From Anaerolineae bacterium (lineage in GTDB: Bacteria > Chloroflexota > Anaerolineae > Aggregatilineales > Phototrophicaceae): DNA of 35,455 bases. Position 1 is the stretch's first letter, and each line of letters starts with the position of its first letter. Below, piece after piece: positions 33,642 to 35,455 of the stretch. Both the position numbers and the translations under genes were made by a program. The stretch is from NCBI GenBank assembly GCA_012270545.1, contig JAAXID010000025.1, positions 12,401 to 47,855 of the forward strand. Reading direction: 5' to 3'. Under the pieces are notes generated by a model. It worked only from the letters and a program-made list of their open reading frames with translations, made no database searches and was not told where the DNA came from.

Positions 33642-35315
33642 TCAAGCGTCACTTGTGACCAGCATACTGCCCAGTGGCACGTACGCGTCCAGAAATCGCG
33701 CGCCGTTCGCGTCGCGCGCAATCACACGCTCCTTGTCGCGCTTACGATATAGCCCGGTATATACGGCATAAGATCCGGCTGCCAAATCAGTCGGCAGCGG
33801 CACCTCCCAGATCTCGCTGTCGGAAAGCCCAGTGTACCAGAGACGGGTTGGCAGGCGACTGCCCAGCGGTTCCTGATCAAACACCCACCACGCTCCGCTT
33901 TCCTCGTGCCCAAAGTGCAAAAACTGCGCGTGATCTTCCCGACTATTCTCTGCGCTGCGCCACGTGATTGGAATGCGCAGCGTTTCGCCGGCGCGGGCTT
34001 GCGGCGGCAGCGTGACCGCTTCCAGCATGAAGCCGTTATCAAATTCAACCAACGGAGGCGAGGTGTGGCCCGCCGCTGGCGCCGGCAGGACTAGCTCGCC
34101 CAGCACCACTTGCGTTTCACTCAACAGCTGCAAGTCACTGTCGAGCACCTTTTGGCGAACGAAAGCGCCGTGTTTCTTGCGCCAAAGCGTTAGTACAATC
34201 CAATACGCGCGGTTGGTTGGACTTTCCGGAGGAACGTTGAGGTACATCCACTGGCGGAATAAAGGCGCGTATTCCGGACCGAAGAGCCAGATCCCATGTT
34301 GACGATCCGCCCACTCATCGCGGCTGGCGACACTCTGCCCGCTGACCTGATCAACGAGGTGCACGGAGTAACCTAAACCCATGTACGCTTCTTGACTGGC
34401 GGAAACGTAAAGCCGCAGAAGCGCGTCAGGCCCCCAACGGTCGATACGGTAGCCATGTAATTGTAATCCCGATTCAAAACGCACCGCAGCCGGGCGCGCC
34501 AGAAGTGGCAGCTCAAGGCGAGGCAGCAAGGCATTGATCAATAGCGCTGCAAGCCCCAGCGCCGGCAGCGCGTAAAGGAGACGGCGGAGCGCGCGTGATG
34601 GCGCCAGCGCGACGCTTGAAAAATGGCCCAACATCGCAACCAAAGTGAGCCAGATGCCGAGACATCCCATCATCTCTTCCAAAATATAGAATTCTAGGGA
34701 ATCGTCCAGGTACAGGGCGCCGATTTTGACATCATGAGGTATTGACAATTCATTGACAAATATCTCACCAGCCGCGCTCATGGCCAGGCCCGCAAGCAGA
34801 CAAATATGCCATTTCAGCGTGGCGCGCGGCGATCGTAGCGCAAGCGCCAGTGTTGCCAGTACTATCGCAGTGCCAAGAATGAGGTAACGCAGGCCCCAAT
34901 TGTGAATGGATTCGTGCAGCGCGAGGAATTCGTCCACTGCCAGAAACAGGAAAACCAGGCCGATCCCAACCAGGTAGAGCCGGCGCCAGGCCGCTCGCGG
35001 CTTAGCAAAGCAGCCTGTCAAGAGCGCCACGCCACCCACTACCGCTAACTGCACTGCCGCATACGTCGATGGAATGTTCCATTCCTCATGGAAATCCCAC
35101 AACCATCTTGCATATTTTGAAGATGTTTGGACGCCTAGCGACAGCAAGAGAACCAATACTTGCGCCGCAAGCATTGAAGTCGCCAGGCGCCAAGCGGCCG
35201 GCGCCAGACGCGGCATCAATCGACGGTAGCAAATCCATACAACCGGGGCGTATAACAGAGCGAGGACGATAAGGGAAAAGCCCTCGGTTGATATTGGAAT
35301 ATCACCGATTTGCAT
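33642..35315 (-). CDS. P5: novel multi-pass membrane protein with two C-terminal beta domains
   Basis: A 557-residue fifth paralogue, separated from the P1-P4 array by the amidohydrolase-CapA-importer genes. ATG at 35315 (MQIGDIPISTEGFSLIVLALL). Eight TM segments, then two beta domains. Motifs: HEEWNIPSTYAAVQLAVV, AVDEFLALHESI (LHE intact), ILEEMMGCLGIW (EE intact; the second Glu of other copies is Gly here) and no Cys pair. C-terminus: DQEPLGSRLPTRLWYTGLSD and GSYAVYTGLYRKRDKERV. Coding DNA is more diverged from P1-P4 than these are from one another at the 3' end. The N-terminal part resembles, from memory, uncharacterised small membrane proteins with a similar DE-x3-LHE motif, but no named family is claimed. 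Confidence 0.87.
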   Translation of the reverse strand: MQIGDIPISTEGFSLIVLALLYAPVVWICYRRLMPRLAPAAWRLATSMLAAQVLVLLLSLGVQTSSKYARWLWDFHEEWNIPSTYAAVQLAVVGGVALLTGCFAKPRAAWRRLYLVGIGLVFLFLAVDEFLALHESIHNWGLRYLILGTAIVLATLALALRSPRATLKWHICLLAGLAMSAAGEIFVNELSIPHDVKIGALYLDDSLEFYILEEMMGCLGIWLTLVAMLGHFSSVALAPSRALRRLLYALPALGLAALLINALLPRLELPLLARPAAVRFESGLQLHGYRIDRWGPDALLRLYVSASQEAYMGLGYSVHLVDQVSGQSVASRDEWADRQHGIWLFGPEYAPLFRQWMYLNVPPESPTNRAYWIVLTLWRKKHGAFVRQKVLDSDLQLLSETQVVLGELVLPAPAAGHTSPPLVEFDNGFMLEAVTLPPQARAGETLRIPITWRSAENSREDHAQFLHFGHEESGAWWVFDQEPLGSRLPTRLWYTGLSDSEIWEVPLPTDLAAGSYAVYTGLYRKRDKERVIARDANGARFLDAYVPLGSMLVTSDA

Positions 35316-35430
35316 CAGCGGGCTGCCTTAGTAATTCCAAGAAAATAATGCGAATGACTGCCGCAAGTAAGATACTGCCAAAATAATCGAAAGGCTGTAA
35401 GGCTTACCCGCAACTGGGTCATGCTACCGC

Positions 35431-35455
35431 GCTTTTTCTACCCCATCCCCGACCG
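35431..35455. repeat. C-rich repeat, left end of another copy (window edge)
   Basis: The 20 bases GCTTTTTCTACCCCATCCCC (35431-35450) are identical to 29163-29182. It is the start of a further copy of the C-rich hairpin family, cut by the window end. Confidence 0.7.

Noticed and set aside
1..35455. CRISPR array, tRNA or rRNA genes
   Set aside because: No regular spacer-repeat array and no recognisable tRNA or rRNA sequence was seen by eye; the tandem repeats found are coding or interspersed.

Overview
The window is a GC-rich bacterial chromosome segment with a catabolic gene set. Its features suggest a heterotrophic member of the Chloroflexota, possibly Anaerolineae-like: a fused two-domain dipeptide ABC ATPase, many sulfatase, ABC-transporter and amidohydrolase genes, C-rich dispersed hairpin repeats that also sit inside reading frames, and multi-pass proteins ending in a beta domain of the kind I recall from Chloroflexota glycosyltransferases. 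This placement is inference; there is no rRNA or other marker gene here, and I saw no tRNA or CRISPR array.

Layout. 1-1694 (minus): a sugar ABC transporter, with a Tat-type binding protein followed by a truncated permease. 1972-2499 (plus): a GNAT acetyltransferase. 2680-6396: a sulfatase (minus) diverging from a luciferase-like oxidoreductase, a metallo-beta-lactamase-fold protein and a small membrane-anchored coiled-coil protein. 6481-9362 (minus): xylose isomerase and xylulokinase. 9487-12383 (plus): a lutABC lactate-oxidation operon. 12463-13139 (plus): a VapBC-type toxin-antitoxin pair. From 35315 down to 13188 almost everything lies on the minus strand. In transcription order this is a novel membrane protein (P5), an amidohydrolase, a CapA-type phosphoesterase, a dipeptide-type ABC transporter (binding protein, two permeases, fused ATPase), four tandem paralogues of the novel membrane protein (P4, P3, P2, P1), a zinc-type dehydrogenase, a second sulfatase and a TIM-barrel epimerase. 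Two small genes, one encoding a secreted Cys-rich protein and one a single-pass membrane protein, interrupt the transporter between permease and ATPase.

How it may work together. Sulfatases, a sugar importer, xylAB, sugar epimerase or dehydrogenase genes and lactate oxidation point to growth on plant or algal (possibly sulfated) polysaccharide and fermentation products, with a peptide-type importer alongside.

Most notable signals. (1) Five paralogues of an unrecognised membrane family: about 8 TM segments with conserved E-x-NIPS, DE-x3-LHE and EE motifs, followed by two tandem beta domains. Four form an array with mosaic, gene-conversion-like 3' ends. (2) A solute-binding protein whose segments appear in circularly permuted order. 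(3) A short dispersed element with core GCGTAGACAC at eight loci, in one case inside a sulfatase frame and in three cases at gene 3' ends, where it supplies or overrides the stop codon. (4) A second family of C-rich palindromes, in front of transporter genes and in frame within xylulokinase, the ABC ATPase and the amidohydrolase.
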